Shown in pieces: positions 47,682-60,280 of a stretch of DNA of 64,000 bases. Positions within the stretch are counted from its first letter, which is position 1. The number at the start of each line of letters is the position of its first letter. The stretch comes from Astropecten irregularis. Taxonomy: Eukaryota; Echinodermata; Asteroidea; Paxillosida; Astropectinidae. A program made the translations under genes and the position numbers. The stretch lies in the NCBI GenBank assembly GCA_963971285.1, contig OZ020258.1:4216001-4280000 (forward strand), given 5' to 3'. The notes beneath the pieces are model-generated. The model had not been told where the DNA came from and did not search any database. It saw only the letters and a program-made list of their open reading frames with translations.

Positions 47682-48155
47682 TTAAGTGAACTGTGCACAC
47701 AAGAGCACCTGTCTCGCGCAGCTACATGTCTGCACGTAGCCAGCCAAAACACACACGACTTCTGAGCCGATTTCTAATGCCAGCCAGTCGGGATATCTTG
47801 CCGTCTTCTCGCATGAAGTGGCCGGCAAACACGTATTATGTGTGGCTGTAACAGAGAAGAAGTTCTTTACAATGTTTTTGGATTCTCTTTCAGTTCTCAT
47901 CAGCATTAAGTGGTCTCTTCTGTGCCAGCAGACATATCGTATGTGCATGATGCATGTTGTATAGCACTCGCTATTTATCCGGCTGCTCGGTACATAACAG
48001 CGTACATTCACATTATACGCAGTGCCGGTTGTCTCGTTGGACTCTACGTTAAGCTCCATTGGCATGGCAAGGCAAATCAAAAATAATACACGAATAAATT
48101 CCACTGGCATTGTCATTAGCAACTTGTCCATTTTCTGATAGGTACCTTGGGGCAT
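47682..48155 (-). CDS. Candidate secreted Cys-rich small protein, or a first exon with signal peptide
   Basis: 157-codon open frame. After an internal Met it reads MPVEFIRVLFLICLAMPMEL, a plausible signal sequence with hydrophobic core, followed by an Asn-Glu-Thr sequon and then ten cysteines spread to the stop. Alternatively the frame could leave at a GT about 45 codons in, acting as a signal-peptide exon of the MAM gene downstream. A frame this long is expected about once by chance in a window of this size, so the support is the signal-like N terminus only. Confidence 0.22.
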   Translation of the reverse strand: MPQGTYQKMDKLLMTMPVEFIRVLFLICLAMPMELNVESNETTGTAYNVNVRCYVPSSRINSECYTTCIMHIRYVCWHRRDHLMLMRTERESKNIVKNFFSVTATHNTCLPATSCEKTARYPDWLALEIGSEVVCVLAGYVQTCSCARQVLLCAQFT

Positions 48156-50193
48156 CGGTAAATCTGGTACAAATTGAACGCACAGATCACGTGCTAAGCT
48201 GTTTGAGGGGGAACCCCTCCCATTTGGACACTGAGCTGTCTGCAGCTACACGTCACGTTATCTGAGTACAAACACACATACGATCTACCACGTCAAACAT
48301 ATGTTCTTGGAGCAAATCTATGTTTAAACCTTGATTCAAAACCTACGTTATTAGGCTACCCATAAGCTACACCAAGGAATACCGCCACTAGCTTTGGCCC
48401 AACCTGGTGAATAGGAAAACCCATGTACCGGCCTACGGGCCCACAAACTACATAATACAGCAAGCCTACGAGGGTATACAGCAAATTCGATACGTACGTC
48501 TGTATATTCATAGGAGTGCCGTGGCGCCAGCCTAAGCAAAGTCTAGGCTGTCTATGCGTGGTGGGTGCATCAAAGTAGCTAGGTTTGTCTGTCTCTTCCC
48601 GAGGTTATCTTCACAAATTGGTTGTCTATCCTTGTCATATCAGTCCTGGGTACAGCAGAGACTTAAACCACCGGGCCGTAGTGGTGTTACTAAAGATACA
48701 ATGTATAACAAGGAACCCAATACTGCATGGTTCAGTTTGAATGTGCAATTACTGGAGAACAAGACTAGTTATAAATCTTTATGTGACGTCACACAGACCG
48801 CGCCCTCTAGCGTCAGCATATGACAAGTAAATTCAAAATTTGCTTTGAAGCAGCGTGTGATCAAACAAGGATAAACCTCAATGTAAGTTGTATCTAAATG
48901 GCTTTTTACATTATGGTATACCGATTACACGCATCGAAATGTACACGATCCCATCCCATGCAACATCTTCCAAATTTCAAAATGGGTCAATCATGCTCTG
49001 CGTTCACACTACACAACATGCGCTTAAACCACTACTCTTTTTTAACACGGGTAAACAGCTCTCAACCCACCTCCCCAGCAGGGTTGTTTCATGTTTCACC
49101 ACGGGTCGAGCGCTTGAAATCTTGCCGTGTGAACAGGCCAGTCACTACACGGGTCAGACTTGTTGTAGTGTGAAAGGCCCATAAAAGCTATGATAAATCA
49201 GAGCTGAATGACATGTGTATACGTGGATGTTTACATCCTCGTACGTACATGCAGAGATGGTGCAAGAAACGTATTCAAATCTGATACAACACAATCGACG
49301 TAAGAGGATATGTCTCGTAATGGCATTGCATCTCTAGCTATTTTGGTCGTCAAGCAGTTCTCGCTGCTTGGAGATAATTGCGTGAATATAATGCATACAA
49401 ACGTAGACCTACATACATGCGAACGGGTCTAAAGCAGAACACACGATTCGTTGAGGTCCTTATCGTGTATTTGGGCCCCCTGGGATCAACAACTAGCGGC
49501 TGAAAATCATGGCTTCTTAACATCATGACAACAAGGGAATTGAGTAAAAATAGTCTTATCATCCTCGTTCAGCACTTTAAGGGTCAGCTTTCTGTTTTGT
49601 TCGATTATTTATTTGTCTATATGTTTGCTTGATTCTTCATTTGTTTGTCATTTTGTTTGATTTGTTTTCAATTAAAAATCGAGAAAAGATCGAACCAAAA
49701 TTCGACACGGAAATGCTCTTACCAATACCAGGAAACATTAAAAAGTTTAAGGGATGTATCCTCTAATAAATAAAATGTAAACTCGCTAAAGAAGACGTGA
49801 GTACAACTACAAACATGGCATGTTGGTAGTAAATTGTGTACGTGACATCACATACATATTCAGCACCTTAGTGTGGCAGCAAAAAGCTAGAGAAATGTTC
49901 AGATGCAGGAAATAACTACATCCTCTTGTTTCCTCGTCTATCAAAAACTGTCATCCCTTAACAGCCAAAGGTTCTTGGCGTGGGGCACGGCCAGGTGCAC
50001 ACGGAAACCAGTTGCCACTGTGTGGCACGTACAGGAAATAAACACAGAAATGGTAGAGCAAAGACAACTTTCCTGAAGACAATTTGGGGCCTCCGTCAAG
50101 CACCCAAGACAAGACAGCTAGCTCTTCCAATGTCTTGAGGAAGTAAAGGAAGACCAAGATGTCTTCTTCTTTCTGTTTCGCATTTGGTTGCAG
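48156..50193. other. 2-kb stretch, nothing recognisable
   Basis: A perfect 12-bp palindrome with a CRE core (tgtgacgtcaca, 48782-48793) is followed by gcgccctctag, a motif also found elsewhere in the window. Only short frames otherwise. Confidence 0.4.
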
Positions 50194-50543
50194 CAGCGTG
50201 CCGTCGCATGTTACTATGTGATTGCTACTGCATAGACCGGACTACCAAGCAATTATTGATGTGGTGGTACTATAGAGAGCAAAAAACGCTAACCAGAGCT
50301 GGGCGTCCATCGTCTGAGAGTCGGCCCAATCTGCATACATCTGGAATGGAGGGACGAACATGTGGCATCTTTGATGAAGATAGACGTATAAAAACGACAA
50401 TCCTTGTAGCTGTAATTTGGCCTTGGTCATCCTACCATGTCCATAAACAAACTCTTCCAGTTCCACATGGCTTTATAATACCAAAAAATATACTCATTTT
50501 CGCAAATATACAAACACGCAAACTGTTTGCGACAAATCGATGA
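50194..50543 (+). CDS. Candidate terminal exon, plus strand
   Basis: Follows a very strong acceptor (ttctgtttcgcatttggttgcag region) and stays open for 115 codons to a TGA. The peptide opens ACRRMLLCDCYCIDRTTKQL and includes GMEGRTCGIFDEDRRIKTT. No family match. The minus strand is also partly open over this interval, which weakens the case. Confidence 0.2.
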
Positions 50544-51706
50544 TTGATAGGAGATAGCCGGACTGGAAACTCAGACTCCGAACCATGCTAAGAATGCCCA
50601 AGTCCACACCGCACACCCACAAGGAATACCACGAGCCCTGACAAGACATGTGTTTTATGTCAACCGATTCAGATGTTCATATTTTATGCCAAGTGATTGT
50701 ATACAATATGTAGCCCATAAATCACACGGACGCCAGATTTTAAAACGGCTGTTAGGTTCCCGGGAACCCTGTGGTCTGTAAACAGTCGTCGGTTTGCGGC
50801 TACACTCTACCTCAGCGCGGTTCAATTTCTTGACCCGTGCAACAAGGGAACAACTCTCCAATTGGAGACAGTTTAACATGTTGCAAACTGCAGACCTCGG
50901 TCAGAAAATCCATTCCAAGCATTTTTCATAATTTCCAATCCAAAGCAAGCAGATTTATGCCCCAAAAGTATGGCTTAAAGGGTTAGTTGAAAAAAGTGCG
51001 TTGGCCATTTTGGGCACAGACAAAAAAAACCACTGAAAACAAAGAAGGAAAGATATAGCAATGTATTTTATGCTCAGTCCGAGCTTATTCCCGAAAAACC
51101 TATCGATTGCACCTATACGTTACAAAGACATCAATACTACGGTGCCCGACTACGGCACGCGCAATGTATTCAGTATTAGTTGAAGACGAGGTACCAGACA
51201 CAATCTCAGCCGCTGATGAAAACGACATCTAAGTATTCTATATTATGATAAGCACTGCAGCAAAAACAGAGAATAAAAAAAATAAATTGGGGAGGAAATT
51301 AAATCTACATGTAAAACAAGAAAAAGAAAACAATAAGAGACCCTTTCAAAAAACAATGCAGTATATAATCAAACAGATACGACCGGAGGCTAAATTAGCC
51401 TTAATGATGCATTCTGACGCAACGTCAGGCAACGAAAAGGTTTTTTAATAATATCAGTAATTATCGTGGCGTACAAAACAGAGCATCGTGTGGCATTGGA
51501 ACAGACAGGGTTCAATGACACCTCCACACCCTTGGCTGAAGCTGAGAGGGCCTCGCTCATATTTACATACACTCCTCGATTGTCCGACACGTGATGGAAA
51601 TTATGAAAACCTGCAGGGATTTGACCGATCATACTGCATATGCACCGATGTCGACGTGTGCTGCGTCATTTCATTTTTTTCTACCCGTTTTTCCCACTTG
51701 TTATAG

Positions 51707-51895
51707 GTAGGCCTACCAGCCAAAGAATGGACGAAACCGCTCATGACCCAACGCGATTTAGAAAGACACATTGACGCACAGCCGGTATTTATGAAATTAG
51801 AATCTCAGATTTTGGACAGACGAATCAATAATAGTCCTGAGTTAAAGTGGCCGTGCGCTGAGATATTGTTTTCCAGTAGGACGCGACATGAATGA
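51707..51895 (+). CDS. Candidate terminal exon, plus strand, with downstream polyadenylation signal
   Basis: Starts right after a superb acceptor (ctacccgtttttcccacttg then ttatag); an in-frame TAG forms the acceptor itself, so the frame opens exactly at the exon edge. 62 codons follow to TGA, for example VGLPAKEWTKPLMTQRDLER and QPVFMKLESQILDRRINNSP, with balanced composition and no low-complexity runs. AATAAA lies about 260 bases later. No domain recognised and the upstream exons are unknown. Confidence 0.3.
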   Translation, partial: VGLPAKEWTKPLMTQRDLERHIDAQPVFMKLESQILDRRINNSPELKWPCAEILFSSRTRHE

Positions 51896-52152
51896 CAGCT
51901 TCTTAAATGTCAAACAACAAAAGTGCGGAGTACCATCTATAGACAAAAAGCCAATTTTCATCGGAATGAGACGGATAATTCCCGAGGATTTGTCCTGGCT
52001 GGCTTGTAAATTCCATGTCCTCTTTTCTTGTCTTTTTACTCTTTTTTTTAACAAACAAGTGGTTTTCCGCTAGTGTTTGTCTTTAAGAGAAGATATCATA
52101 CCTTAGCTACCGGCCATAATCAACTACCCCACGTCTCGAAGGATGACATTTG

Positions 52153-52158
52153 AATAAA
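52153..52158 (+). terminator. Possible polyadenylation signal AATAAA
   Basis: Canonical hexamer about 260 bp after the stop of the plus-strand terminal exon candidate and just short of the minus-strand CUB-like exon at 52296. Isolated hexamers are common in AT-rich DNA. Confidence 0.25.
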
Positions 52159-52295
52159 AGCAATAAGTGAATCCGCTGCAGTGACTCTGCAAAGGTTCAA
52201 TCGTAATAAACTTAACTTGTTTTTCGCGTTGTATTTCCACTTAGGGTAAAACAAAATTCAGTATGCCAATTCAATTTAGAAGCTTGGATACGCAC

Positions 52296-52400
52296 TGAAA
52301 ATCCAGTTAGTGGCATGTAAGCGAGGTTAAAACCCGTGATGAAGTTTGACCCCAGCATGACCCCTAGGGCGACACCATCACTCAACACACGAGTACATAT
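52296..52400 (-). CDS. CUB-like domain exon, C-terminal part
   Basis: Donor gtgcgt at the end; acceptor either attagcaag (start 52400, phase 0) or attag (start 52404, one base). Encodes ICTRVLSDGVALGVMLGSNF, then ITGFNLAYMPLTGFS. The pattern S-D/G-x-x-L-x-V-x-L-x-S-N-x-x-x-x-G-F-x-x-x-Y is the usual last third of a CUB domain. CUB domains are extracellular ligand-binding modules often combined with MAM (neuropilins, enteropeptidase). With the phase-0 acceptor it joins cleanly to the exon at 53244-53350. Confidence 0.45.
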
Positions 52401-53243
52401 CTTGCTAATGAAGTACAAAATATGGGAGTCCCACATAGCCCGTAGAAAATGCGTAGGCCTATACTATACGCAGGAGCGTGACATAGGCATTGAAGATGGG
52501 TTTATTTATAGCTACACAGATGGGAATCAGATTTCTCCCCAGCACATTATTTTCTTCTGTTGTTTTTCCAGAATTCGCGATTAGGAAATTTGATTGAGTA
52601 TAAAGAAGCTGAGATTGAAAAAAGATTTTGTTTTGCTGTCGTCACGCTATTTCAATGCCGTTTCCTAAACCAGCCTGTCTCCACACGATAAGCAGTAGTT
52701 TAAATTCACACTGACAATGCTTGCTGCCGGCCAAGCATTGCTGGCATGCAGATTGCCGTAGCTTGGCTTTATTTGATATCTTATTTCCAAGTCCATTCCG
52801 GATTCGTTTTTAGCGGGTCAACTTGAAGTATGATGGATGCTAGCCAAAAGGAATGGGAACCTTGGAGTTGAGTGTGTTATTTACGACCGAAGGAACATCG
52901 GGAGATGGTTGTTTTTCTTTAAAGACATAATGGTCGTTAGAAACTCGGCAGCTGTTTGGTGGACAGAACTTAATAGGCAAATAGACAAACATTTTATAGA
53001 CAAATGAGTCAATTTCAAAGGGTGAATATCTTTATATTGGATAAAATGGTAATGGAATGAAAATGAAATAAAATGCAGGGCATTATACAAATAAAGCAGT
53101 AAATCCGGATTTACTTATAGAGGGTGGATTATAAATGACATTAGACGCCAGACTATAAAAAGGTACTTCACAAACAAGATGATATACAAACAAAATTTAT
53201 GTTACTTCCATGTTTGTCAAATGGCTATTTCTGTACGACTGAC

Positions 53244-53350
53244 GTGCACATTTCCACAAGCTATGTGAAGATTTTGTTCGGGACTTTTTCCTGTGAATAT
53301 CGAGCCAGTTTCATGATACCCCATGTCTCCGAGGTGTGTAAAAATGTCCC
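53244..53350 (-). CDS. CUB-like domain exon, middle part
   Basis: 107 bp after a strong acceptor (cattctcccttcactctccag), donor gtcagt. Starts with two bases, ends in phase 0. Encodes DIFTHLGDMGYHETGSIFTG followed by KSPEQNLHIACGNVH. The Y-x(5)-I-F-x-G-x-S...C-G pattern parallels the Y-D-x-L-x-I-x-D-G-x-S...C-G segment of CUB domains, but the pairing is loose. Phase match on both sides is the main support. Confidence 0.35.
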
Positions 53351-55149
53351 CTGGAGAGTGAAGGGAGAATGTTACTTGTGGATCAGACTGTGTTAAGCAG
53401 CCAAGCCCCTTAAGCTTTGTATAACATCAGGACTTAGTTGGTATGTATGAATGCATGCCTCCATTAGCTTGTCCGTCTAACTCGGGCTCATGCATCAAGA
53501 CTCAATACACATTGAACGGGTATAAAAGCTTATGCATGTGATTAGTCTCAAGACAGGCTGAGCCTGGAACGATGGCGATGCTACAGGTGGGGTGCTGGTA
53601 GACAGGAAAGAAGGTTAAGTGGCAGGGATACGGGGACAGGCATGACACAAGGAAAGATTAGCACAAAGTTCGATAACAACATCCCCAACAAGTACAGACC
53701 CAGTGGAATAGTCCACGACAGGAAATCAAACCAAAAGGACAACCTAATAGACATGACATTTGCACCGTTAGCTCTTCTCCCTCTGCCCCATGCAGCAAAA
53801 ACAAGTCATCTTCCCATTAACCATCCCGACTAAGACCAAAGTTAATAACTTAATAATAATCTCGGTCACATCTCGATTTCTTTTGCCGTCTCCTTTTCTT
53901 TCCGTTATTTTGACTAGGAGTGCCAACGGCCTGAAGGCAGATGTTAACACTCACTGCTTTTGCTTTATACCGTGGGTTGACGATATTACGCCTCTTATTA
54001 AATTTATCGATCTGAGGGGTATCAATGGACCGAAAGCCCAGCTCTGGCGAACCCTCGAAAGCAAGCCCCCGTCTGTGTTTAGAGAGGCGCGGCTAAGATC
54101 ATTTCACGCCGCCGCAAAATAGTGCACTTCTTCCTCTTCTTTTTCTCCTCATTTTGGCACTCCTCACTTTTTTTGTCAGCATCCTCACGCACGATGAGGC
54201 CATGACTAAACTCCAGCTGCCCGTGTGAGCCCCATTCACCAGCTCCAGTGTAATTTTCCACCAAAGCGAAGGCACGGGGTAGCCAGGGCAGGTGATATGG
54301 GTAATTGATCTCAGGAGAGGGGGTAAAAAATCTATCGCTCATTAAGGAGTCTTGCTCCCACACTGCCCTGCCAGGATTTACCACCACTGCTGTGAATCTC
54401 TGGAGCTATACTTTGACGGTGGTGTGGACTGTCGATTCTAGTTCTATACCCACGTCAGTTCTAATATGAAAGCACTCATGCAATATACCCACAAGGCCTG
54501 TCCGGAAACTGGAACGATTTAATATTGCTACTCGCCTAGACCAGCTGGTGTTAGACAAAAACACGATCGAGTGAATAAGACTTCTGTACAACAAGTGGAA
54601 ATGTACACAATGCATGAAAGATGAATAGCGAAGGCATACGAGCAAATGAAACGAAATTATGAATGAAATAAAATATTCATTCTTGTTAAGGACTGGGTAT
54701 AAAACACACTGCTTAGTACAACGTCTACAGGAGTATGCACAAGAGAAATAATACAACCTGTATAGTAACACAATGCCGACACCAGACTTATTGTGGACCT
54801 TAACAGTCAGTCACCCTTTTATGGATAGGCCGGAAGTGTGTAGTGAAGGTATATGAGAAATGCATTGTGGGACAGGGTACGCTCAAAGGTGTACACAAAA
54901 TCCCTTAGCCTTGTCTATTTGCGCTCGCAACGCAGAGGCAGTGCATGTGCAAAATCTACAAAATGACCCAGTGTACTACTAATAAGACCATGGGGTTTCC
55001 GGACCCACAGTCTTCCGGCTCACAATATCCGATTGGTAGAAGTAGAGTGATTAACAAATAACCAGTTGGCACGTTCAAGTCGCTCACTGGTAGGGTAATC
55101 TGTGGGGATGTGAAGGCAAACATTCTCGGTCCCAATTAGGCCCACTTAC
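53351..55149 (-). other. Interval between CUB-like exons, three frames partly open
   Basis: 54,080-54,390 is open in all three minus frames after a very strong acceptor (gattttttaccccctctcct then gag). One frame includes Cys-Pro-Gly-Tyr-Pro and Trp-Trp, reminiscent of a CUB opening, but the frame cannot be chosen and phases do not fit the neighbours. Left unannotated. Confidence 0.35.
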
Positions 55150-55199
55150 AGAGAGTCACAGTAACCTTATAGGGAATGATATATTGTGTAAACACGCCG
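55150..55199 (-). CDS. CUB-like domain exon, N-terminal strand
   Basis: 50 bp between acceptor ggtttgtttgtgtag and a strong donor (ctctctgtaagtggg). Starts and ends with one base. Encodes GVFTQYIIPYKVTVTL; its last base joins the next exon to give Trp and the strand YKVTVTLWDIF, comparable to the I-x-L-x-F-x-x-F strand of CUB domains. The usual Cys and Trp of the CUB opening should lie in a still earlier exon, not found. Confidence 0.3.
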
Positions 55200-55549
55200 C
55201 TACACAAACAAACCTCAAGTTTAAGAACGAACAAGAAGGTATCATTATATTGTCGTACCACCAAAGACATCACGATTAAGTGGATACAATCTCCGCCCCA
55301 CTTGGGTATATTTGCGAAGATTCTATCAAGTCCACGTTACAGCAAGTGCCAGTTATTATTAGCCCTGAGAGAATACCAAACCCGGAACGGCAAGAAAACA
55401 TGTCAAAACCACACCTCAGACAAAGGTGGATTACCAATTTCCCGCCAATACTGTGTGTGTGGATTTTTATGAGCTAAACCAGTGAAGTGCGTTGTTTGTG
55501 TGGATGTCTTGTTTAATATGAACTCGTCCGTGTTATTGCTCCGTCGTAC

Positions 55550-55669
55550 CTTGTTCAATCCCTGCACCAGCGTTAATGGTGATGTTACGCGATACCAACG
55601 GGAAATTGCCAAGCTTCGGGGGCCTTGGTAACCCGTCCAAACCACAGCCAGAGACGGTGTAACTGTACT
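55550..55669 (-). CDS. Candidate exon upstream of the CUB-like region
   Basis: 120 bp, acceptor gacttggtaagacgcttgcag, donor gtacga. Two bases in, one base out. Encodes YSYTVSGCGLDGLPRPPKLG and NFPLVSRNITINAGAGIEQ with an Asn-Ile-Thr sequon. An overlapping longer frame exists on the same strand. It does not join in phase to the exon at 55199, so an intervening exon would be required if both are real. Confidence 0.25.
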
Positions 55670-58270
55670 CTGCAAGCGTCTTACCAAGTCAAAGGAAACA
55701 CTACCACGGGTGCACCATCGGTCAGCTCATATGACTGGTACCCAACAAAAGCCAACCATTTCACCAGTATCCAACTACCTCGTCACTTTTTTTCCTCCTT
55801 GCTTATTTCCCTTGGGATAGTCTTGATTAAGTGTGATACAAGACACTCTCGCTCACAGTGACTGGGAACCGCCATAGTGGAAATCCTCATCAGATTCCTG
55901 ATAATTTCGTGTTAAATAAAAACAAAACAAAACTGTAGACATTGGTGTTGAGGACGAGTCATTTGGACCATGTAGAATTGCTCATCCGACCGATACACAA
56001 GACTCAAATCCATGAACAATTGCTGTATCCCAAGGGCTCTGTGATGGTGGACTAGGCATATGGAAGCCACTAATGGCCAGAAAATGAAGCGCTGAAACCA
56101 CTCGAACCCCTTGGGCTGCTGACTGGAAGAGTCACCAGCGATTTGTTTTCCCAAACGGTATAACTTAATTTTGTTTAAGTACATTTCTTTGTCTCTGTCT
56201 TATTATTCTTCTTAAGTTGAATTTGCTCAGCGCGACACCAACATAATTTTGGTAATAATCATCATACCGTGAAAAACAAGGAAAGCTTAAACACGAACGA
56301 TAAATTTGAATGTAGGCCTACATAGTAGAATGGGTGAATATGTGTTAAAACCCGTTCTGGTTTTGCCAACAGCACTTTATATGCTACAATCATGAGGTTT
56401 TGGTTTTGCAAATATTAATAACCGGCTGACATACATTGGTAATGACCAAATTCGACAGATATAAATAATAATATAATTTTAAAATATATAAAATAATAAT
56501 AAAAATATAATTATACATATACCAAATCCTACACTCATGCCAATACCGACATAAAATCATGAAAATTAAAAAAAAAAACGTCCATTTGGATTAATCTTTA
56601 ACCCAACCTTGCATGAAAAATTTCTCCCAAATGCGAACTGACGATTGATTTTCATACCAGAATAGTTTCCTATAGAAAGCACACTTAACAACATCCTGAT
56701 AGATGAAATAGGTCTAAGTGTAGACAATATCACAATTGGGGATCGTATCCTCAAATACAATCCCGTGAATATTGTGGGCAAGTTTGAGAGGGCACATACA
56801 GAAAGACACCGATATATAATTTTGCAAACCCTATAATTTATGTAAATCACATTGGACATCGTTAATAAGATTCAATTGTCAAACATCAACATAATTATGA
56901 TCAATGAAACTGTTCAGTGTCATCCATTATCATTGCGCCCTAATATAAAAAGCATGCCACACAAAACCACTTCACCATTGTGATGTCGAAAATCTCTTGA
57001 AGATCCAGTGTAAAGCCGAAAGGTGTGCACTTGTCAATTATTGCAGGATTATGATGGCACCTTAATGCGACACACGAATGTAAGTTAAATTTCCCCACGA
57101 TTTTCACCCAAAAGAAAATGGAAAATTTTATGAGTGGGGGATAATGTGGAAACTGTCAAATTGAGACCAGAACATCATGCGTTTTGGCGGGAACGGTTCA
57201 AGTAAATCGTCTGCTTTTTTGACGCTGGCGTAAATTGGACTTGGGGGAGTGACAATGCACAAATATCAAGTTCTGTTGTTCTAGCGCTTGTTGGCTGTGA
57301 ACCCTTTGCGCTGGAACTGAATGGCAATATTGGACACTGCCCAGATTGCCAAGTCTGAGCTCTTATCTGGGCCAAAGAGTGTTTTGAAAAGCTTAGAACA
57401 ACATGTCTGAATGAGATCACATTATACCTATATACAGTATACGATCAGTCTTTCTTCATGTCAAAGAATGATCGGACCTTATACCAACAAATATACATTA
57501 TGAGATACTGCAGCATTGATCAACCACATGATTATATACTCCATACGAATAAAAACGTGCCGAAATTATCATTTTATACCAACACAGAAGCAATTTTGCC
57601 GCCATCTTTCACTTTTATGTTGGTATACCAAAATAAGTGGTATACGCTCGACGCACTTTTGCGATTCGTCATCAGGATTGGACAAGCGCCCGATGGACAG
57701 CTATATAAACAGTCATAATCATACGGCGTGCATACCTCAAGGCGTAGATATAATAACCATAGCGACGGACTTCTGACATTGTTGCAAAGCATCACCGGGG
57801 CGGGAAAAAAAAGTCGTCTGAATATACCAACTGACTTTCGGTGTCCATCGCGTCGGTGGACGTACAAAAACTCAGTCAATCGCAAATAAACACATGTGAC
57901 AAATTTTTTTTCTCAGAACAAAGACAACATGACAGGGCGCTGATGCGTGTTCAGCACTACAAGCAGAATTTAATAATTATGTCATCTGGCTCTTTCTTTG
58001 GTAGAGCACACGTGAGAGCTCTCACGTATATGGTAATTGTGTGGTAGATAGATTGATAGATACATAGCCTTGGCAATGTAGCGCATTTTAAATGATGCAT
58101 TCTGTTTCCATTCATTACAAGATCGTCAAAGGCTGACTAATGTACATGAACGTTTGAAATACCAACCTTGGAGAATTATCTTGTCTTCGAGGCAAAAGGA
58201 ATAAACAAAAAAATCTAATAAAAGGCATAGCCAGACAGCCTGGCGACTGAAGATGGGGGAAAATGTGCTC

Positions 58271-58476
58271 CTATTGTTCTCCTGCATCTTTCTGTTTCAT
58301 CGGATTCTCCAGGGCTCTCTGAAGCACGAGTAATGTGCTTGGAGTACTGGTACGCCTCGACCTTGAGCGCCCATCTCTTTTGTTTGCAACAAATCTAATC
58401 ATTTCGATCCATTGGATTTCCATCTCAAAACCATTTTCGCATTCTCCTTGCCTGTCCATGTCACAATCCGTTTCAT
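58271..58476 (-). CDS. Candidate terminal exon, minus strand
   Basis: After a strong acceptor (gttttttttactctcgctac then tccaaag) the frame runs 67 codons to a TAG. It encodes ETDCDMDRQGECENGFEMEI, QWIEMIRFVANKRDGRSRSR and a Ser/Thr-Pro-rich then Lys/Gln-rich end. The frame reads plausibly as protein but matches no family I know, and no ATTAAA/AATAAA is found close downstream. Confidence 0.22.
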
Positions 58477-60280
58477 CTTTGGAGTAGCGAGAGTAAAAAA
58501 AACGTTTTACAAACATGCTGCATTGTCTTTGCGTTTCTGTCACGGACAAACCTCTTTGGTACGACCAAAAACCCACTCACTGGCGCCATTCCACGGATGT
58601 ATATTTTTTTCTACCATCAAAGATTTTTTTTTTAATGCACACTACGTGCTCTCCCCAGTGAAATTCTGTTCCAATTTTATTATTATACAACAGCAATGAC
58701 AAATGACTCAGAACTACCACGCTATACGGTAAGAAAAAAAAAAGGTTCTATATTTACGGGGAAAATGACTTCTTTTTAATAAACCTTGGAGACTTTCGAT
58801 CGGCACAAGGACACATCATGCATATTTGATTTTTCTTATGTTATTTTTATATTTTTTTATTCATTTTTTTTCTCTCTCTCTATAAATATATAGAAAGATA
58901 TTGGGCATTGTGTTTTCAAGCAAGAGCAATTTATTTCGATCATGGGAAAGTCATTGTGTTTTCGTTTGCTGACCGAAAAAAATGACTAATTCATGGCGGA
59001 CGCGGCGCCACGCTGTGCACCAAGCACCGCCTGATATACCTTCCATCGCTACTTTTGTTTTTAATAATTTGCACAATCCAATACAAGGTCACTTGTCAAT
59101 GTCAAACCCCGAGTAAAAGAAAAAAAAATCAAACCTCATTTCGGGTCGGGAAAGCAATCAATATATACTACGGTAGGCATCGTGGCTACGCCCTTCACCA
59201 TCAAAAATGATCATGGTAACCGACAGTTTGATGCCAAATTAATACACCTTTTGTTCTCGTGAGTAGACATGTGAAGGACAGTGTCTGCCAACTGCATAAA
59301 ATGATGGGTCCAATATGTATGTTATATACAAAATGATGGGTCCAATATGTATTTTATTTACCAGTGGCTGCTCCTTGGTATAACCAGGTTACAATGTTAA
59401 TTTATGTCTGTTTGCTGGTGACAAACATGTCCTCGACCTCATATGATGTGTTGTGTTGTCGCAATTGCAAAATGCATTGAGGCCCTAATTGTGGACAAAT
59501 ACACCTGCATTAGAAACTATATAGGGAAACCATTTCCACAACAGATCAATCTGCCCTTCCCCTTCATTAAGATGTAAATCAAACCGATTCCACACACGGC
59601 ATTTCAGAGAGGATGTAAATAAACCACCACAATTCGCTTTATGTGAAAGGTACATTTCCGTGTTTTAAATCTGGCGGCTGGGAAAGCGAAAAGCACACAC
59701 AAACATGTACACGTCATGGCATTTCGTCAGAGAGTGTGGTGGACGAACAAGAAAAATCATAGTGCACGCCCCCAGGCGACAGTTTCACAGAGAACACCGA
59801 TTACCACAATGAACTTTGAAGACCCTTTTATTACCAGTCTGGTGGAAACTCTGGTTAACACAGGGTGCCTGTACTTTCACTGCACCTTTTCTCGCCGGAC
59901 TAAGCATCTCTAACATCCTGAAGGCATTTCAAAACATGCTTTTATATTAAATCATTCCACTCTCACTAAGTCACTAAAACACATCAAGTCCTGGGAAAAT
60001 GAAGTTGGTGTCAAGCCTAGCACCATGGAGTGAAGCTTGTCCTGTGAAACTCACTGAAAAGCTCGCAAATAGAAATGCTTCCATCACTGACAAGACTCAA
60101 TATCGACAGCCTGATGCATAGTATTAGTACAACCTCCCTCGACAAATCCAGCGGGATTCCAGGCATGATCCGGCGGTGAAAGTTCTGCAGTGCTCTTTTT
60201 TTGTATTCAGAAATCCTTGGACTTAGCACCAGAATCCATTTTGTTCCTCGCTCTACACATTTTCTCTCGCTCTCTCTCAC

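Noticed and set aside
53510-53593. Minus-strand exon candidate after a strong acceptor (HPTCSIAIVPG)
   Set aside because: Weak donor and no phase-compatible role in the CUB-like chain.
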